From the NCBI RefSeq assembly GCF_001638985.1, contig NW_017265144.1, positions 682,001 through 746,000 on the forward strand: a stretch of DNA of 64,000 nt. Direction: 5' to 3'. Below the pieces are notes generated by a model. That model saw only the letters and a list, made by a program, of their open reading frames with translations, made no database searches and was not told the DNA's origin. This document shows positions 60,968 to 64,000 of this stretch, piece by piece; within the stretch, counting starts at the first letter, position 1, and every line of letters starts with the position of its first letter. The stretch comes from Phycomyces blakesleeanus NRRL 1555(-). Its lineage: Eukaryota > Mucoromycota > Mucoromycetes > Mucorales > Phycomycetaceae. Position numbers and translations under genes: made by a program.

Positions 60968-62475
60968 CTGTGTAAACCAAAGACTTTCAAAGTTTAGCAC
61001 AGTACCACTGACAAGAAGAAGAATACAAATCTTCCTACCCGTTTAGCTAGGTATCCTCAAGATGTTACTTGGTAAACCATTACATTCTTTGAGTAATTTC
61101 GTAAAACAATTTATTATTACTTTTTACACTACGTGGGGGCGAGGGTCTGAGGGAAGGGGAAGATGCTTTGCATTAATTGTCAAAAAAAATACGGTGGGCA
61201 AAGATGGAATATTGAAAAAAAAAAAATGTCCTTATTCTTAAACTACAATAACAAAATAATAATTGAAGTTGAAACATATATAAAAAAAATGGGAGAAAAA
61301 TAGTACTTAATCAAAATTCAGCCTTAAAACAATATTAAATAATCTGAAAAGAGCTTGCAAAATTATTCTACTAGATTTGCCCTATTCGTTTACTATAGTT
61401 AAGGAGTCTAGAAATCCAATATAAAAAATTAAAGGCATCGAATACTAGGACTAATAATCAACATCACGCATATTCAAAAACTGTATTAAATACCATACTG
61501 ATATACTTTCATGTCACACCGGCACATCAACGGTACTCATTTTTTCTTCAGGAGGTGCAGTTTACTTTCGCTGTTAACAAGTCTAGGAAGCTCAATTGAT
61601 TGTCATAAATTTCGCTTTTTCTGTGTATTTTAAATGTTCAATGACATTTCTACTTTAAATAAATAAATGTATACCTCATGTAGATGTACCTGTAGCTGTA
61701 GCCTGCAAAATAGTTAGTAATGTAATAATCCGAAAAACTGGATTATTTTAGGGTAGACGAACGAGAGAACTATTTTGATTATATTACATATCATGATAAC
61801 CCCTTCTCTTTATTTCTCTCTATCATTATTACAACACAATACTGCGCGCTGCATGCAGCGATTCTTCCAATCAATAACATCGAAGAATATCATGCATTCT
61901 ATAATTAAATATTTTATGGCTGCGAGTATAATATGCAGTTAAAGGTCAGGGTATCTGAACTCCCGTACGGAATATATGGAGAATATTAAACCCAATAATA
62001 AATTCATCTTTAAAGGAGCTGTATTTCCAAGATATATGTATATATACGCTAAATTTAAAGGGTGGTTTTGTTCAGTAGACAATAAAACAAAAATGTGTGC
62101 AACTGCTCGGGCTTTTCGAGAGGCTTGTTGTTACACACATTTCTCCTGATTGCCCATACTATAGGATTTTCTGTAGGAGGAGAGTTCTAGTACATCAATT
62201 TTATTCTTGGATCAATAAATATGTTTACGGATTCCGGAAGATTTATACCGCTGTATCCTTGATGGCATGCTATTGCGTAAGAGGACCAGGCTGTGACCAA
62301 TTCTACCTTTCTTTTAATTACTCGGATTAATACACATAATTTATCCGTTTTTTTCTTTGTTTTCGTTTTGCTCTTTAGTATAAAAATACTAATACGCAAA
62401 GATTCTGTTTGAGAAAGAAATATATAAGAAACCCATTCTCTTCTTCTTGCTTTTCATTCTTTAACCTCAGAAAAC
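60968..62475. other. Intergenic
   Basis: No supported gene. It may contain the 5' exons of the minus-strand fragment at 60485-60967. The frame at 62097-62330 has no domain. TATATAAG at about 62421 is a likely TATA box for the sulfotransferase. Confidence 0.45.
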
Positions 62476-63257
62476 ATGCCCCTTAAGATCATTGGAGCTG
62501 GTTTTGGACGAACAGGCACCAACAGCCTGCGTTTAGCTTTAGAAATACTTGGGTAAGTCAAACGAAAAGGTAGAAAACATAAAGCACGAAGCATAAAGAA
62601 GAACATAAGACTTAATAGACTATATATTACAGTTATCGTACACATCATATGATCAAGGCATTATCTGATATTACTCAAGATCCTCTTGTCTGGGAGAGAG
62701 CATTTAATGATCCTGAAAACCACCCAGACGAATGGGAAAGTGTATATGGAAACTATGATGCAGCTATAGACTGGCCAACTGTCACGCATTACAAAGAATT
62801 GATGAAGAAGTACCCCGATGCAAAGATTATTTTAACTACACGATCCGCAGAGAGCTGGTACAAGTCGATGAACAATACTATATTTATGAAAATGCACTCC
62901 AATTATGTCGAGGAACTCCCTGAGCACCCGCGACTCTTTCTGAAAAGTCAGCAAAAAATAATGCTTGATGGCTATTTAAAAGATGATCTCAGCAAGTCTC
63001 ATAACAAAGAAGAACTCTGCAGAATGTTTGAAGAACACAACGAAGAGGTGAAACGGTTGGTTCCTCCCGAAAAACTGCTTGTACTTGAATTAGGCGAAGG
63101 ATGGGATCGTCTGTGTGAATTCCTGGGAGTTTCTGTGCCTGGAACACCCTATCCAAATACAAATAGTTCCGGTGAAGGATTTGAAAAGAATGCCGAGATC
63201 GTTCTCAATGAATTAGAAAAGCAAAAACTAGATTTACAAAAAGTAAAAGCTGCTTAA
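62476..63257 (+). CDS. P-loop sulfotransferase-family protein
   Basis: Exons 62476-62552 and 62633-63257, in phase, 233 residues. The N-terminus IIGAGFGRTGTNSLRLALE carries the PAPS-binding P-loop (GRTGTNS) of the fungal/protist sulfotransferase family (PF17784). PDAKIILTTRSAESWYKS follows, the strand-loop-helix with the conserved Arg-Ser that contacts the 3'-phosphate. The C-terminus has LLVLELGEGWDRLCEFLG, the family end motif. Length is usual. The acceptor substrate cannot be predicted. Many such fungal genes lack a known reaction. Confidence 0.88.
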
Positions 63258-64000
63258 AATATGTCAATTTGTTAAAGAAATACGAACATAAAAATAATAA
63301 ATATCTTATATACATCTATCTTTGAGCTCTACAATTTTCTTAACTAATAAAACTGTAAATTTGAGAAGCTTTAAATATTATTGATTTTCATTCATACCAG
63401 AAATATCAATTTTAATCCTAAAAACGATATATTTTAAAGGACCATTACATGAGTACACTGAAGAAGTGTGATACTTTTTCTTTTTAGAAAATGATATATT
63501 CAAATCGAGTAAATAATTAGTTAGTTACTAAGGCTAACTAACATCTTATGTACTAGATATATATTATACTGAGGAGTGGCTTAAGATCATAAAGGGTAAT
63601 AATAATACCAATACTTTCAATTCACTGGGTCAATGAATTTTAGACATAGGAAAACACTAAGAGAAATTAGCAGTAATTCGGATGGTGGTTTTGAAAAGTA
63701 CCCAGTATATTATTATTTTTCAAAACGGCCATCGGAATCACTACTTTTTTCCATAGTGAGATATTATATAATCTAAATATGCATCTCTCATAATAATAAT
63801 AACAATATGGTATAATAATGTGAATTCCATATGTATTTTTTTTTCATGTGCTTCACAATTTTGTAATCTTAAACTGTATTTATTTGGTAATTTTAACATT
63901 GGTGCAGTTTATTGCATGACTGTACACACTCATATTTTACTAGATAAAATTTTCAGTTGATGTGTCTGATAAATTGTCTTCCAGTTGTGTACAGCCAAAA
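63258..64000. other. Intergenic to window end
   Basis: No gene seen. AATAAA-like signals near 63296 probably serve the sulfotransferase transcript. Confidence 0.5.

Noticed and set aside
1..64000. tRNA, rRNA or other RNA genes
   Set aside because: I scanned by eye for B-box-like GTTCGA and cloverleaf ends and found none convincing; a tRNA scan would be decisive.

Overview
The window is eukaryotic, AT-rich DNA with many short spliced genes (GT-AG introns of roughly 40-120 nt, some exons only 10-24 nt). The gene content points to an early-diverging filamentous fungus, most likely Mucoromycota/Mucorales (inference): MATH-BTB-BACK genes, a secreted GH28 polygalacturonase, fungal MEP-type ammonium transporter, CHMP7, prenylated type I Hsp40, PF17784-like sulfotransferase, and MULE, Tc1 and small inverted-repeat transposons. 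I joined exons by hand and checked that reading phases agree across every junction reported.

Left part (1-20 kb) is gene-poor and accessory. It holds two paralogous MATH-BTB-BACK genes (587-2841 and 15482-17729, both minus) with identical exon sizes, and two paralogous secreted 10-cysteine mini-proteins (9352-9573 and 14203-14424, both plus). Long stretches between them (2.8-9.3 kb, 9.6-14.2 kb) contain nothing I can recognise.

Middle part (20-43 kb): GH28 polygalacturonase, a frameshifted relic, ammonium transporter, a divergent pair of WD40 genes (ASA1/GNB1L-like and RRP9/U3-55K-like), a lineage-specific coiled-coil gene, a membrane fatty acid desaturase, a ketopantoate-reductase-family gene and an ACOT9-like acyl-CoA thioesterase. 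Three small terminal-inverted-repeat elements sit in the intergenic spaces.

Transposon region (43-51 kb): a decayed Tc1-like transposase, a near-perfect 246-bp-arm inverted repeat, then a 5.5-kb MULE with matched ends. The MULE encodes a FAR1-type zinc finger/DDE/SWIM transposase and, separated by one in-frame stop, an OTU-like cysteine protease whose N-terminus is built from tandemly duplicated exons carrying SUMO-consensus-like motifs. This element is the most unusual system in the window.

Right part (52-63.3 kb) is ordinary gene-dense DNA: acid sphingomyelinase, CHMP7, YDJ1-like Hsp40, an unrecognised minus-strand gene fragment and a P-loop sulfotransferase.
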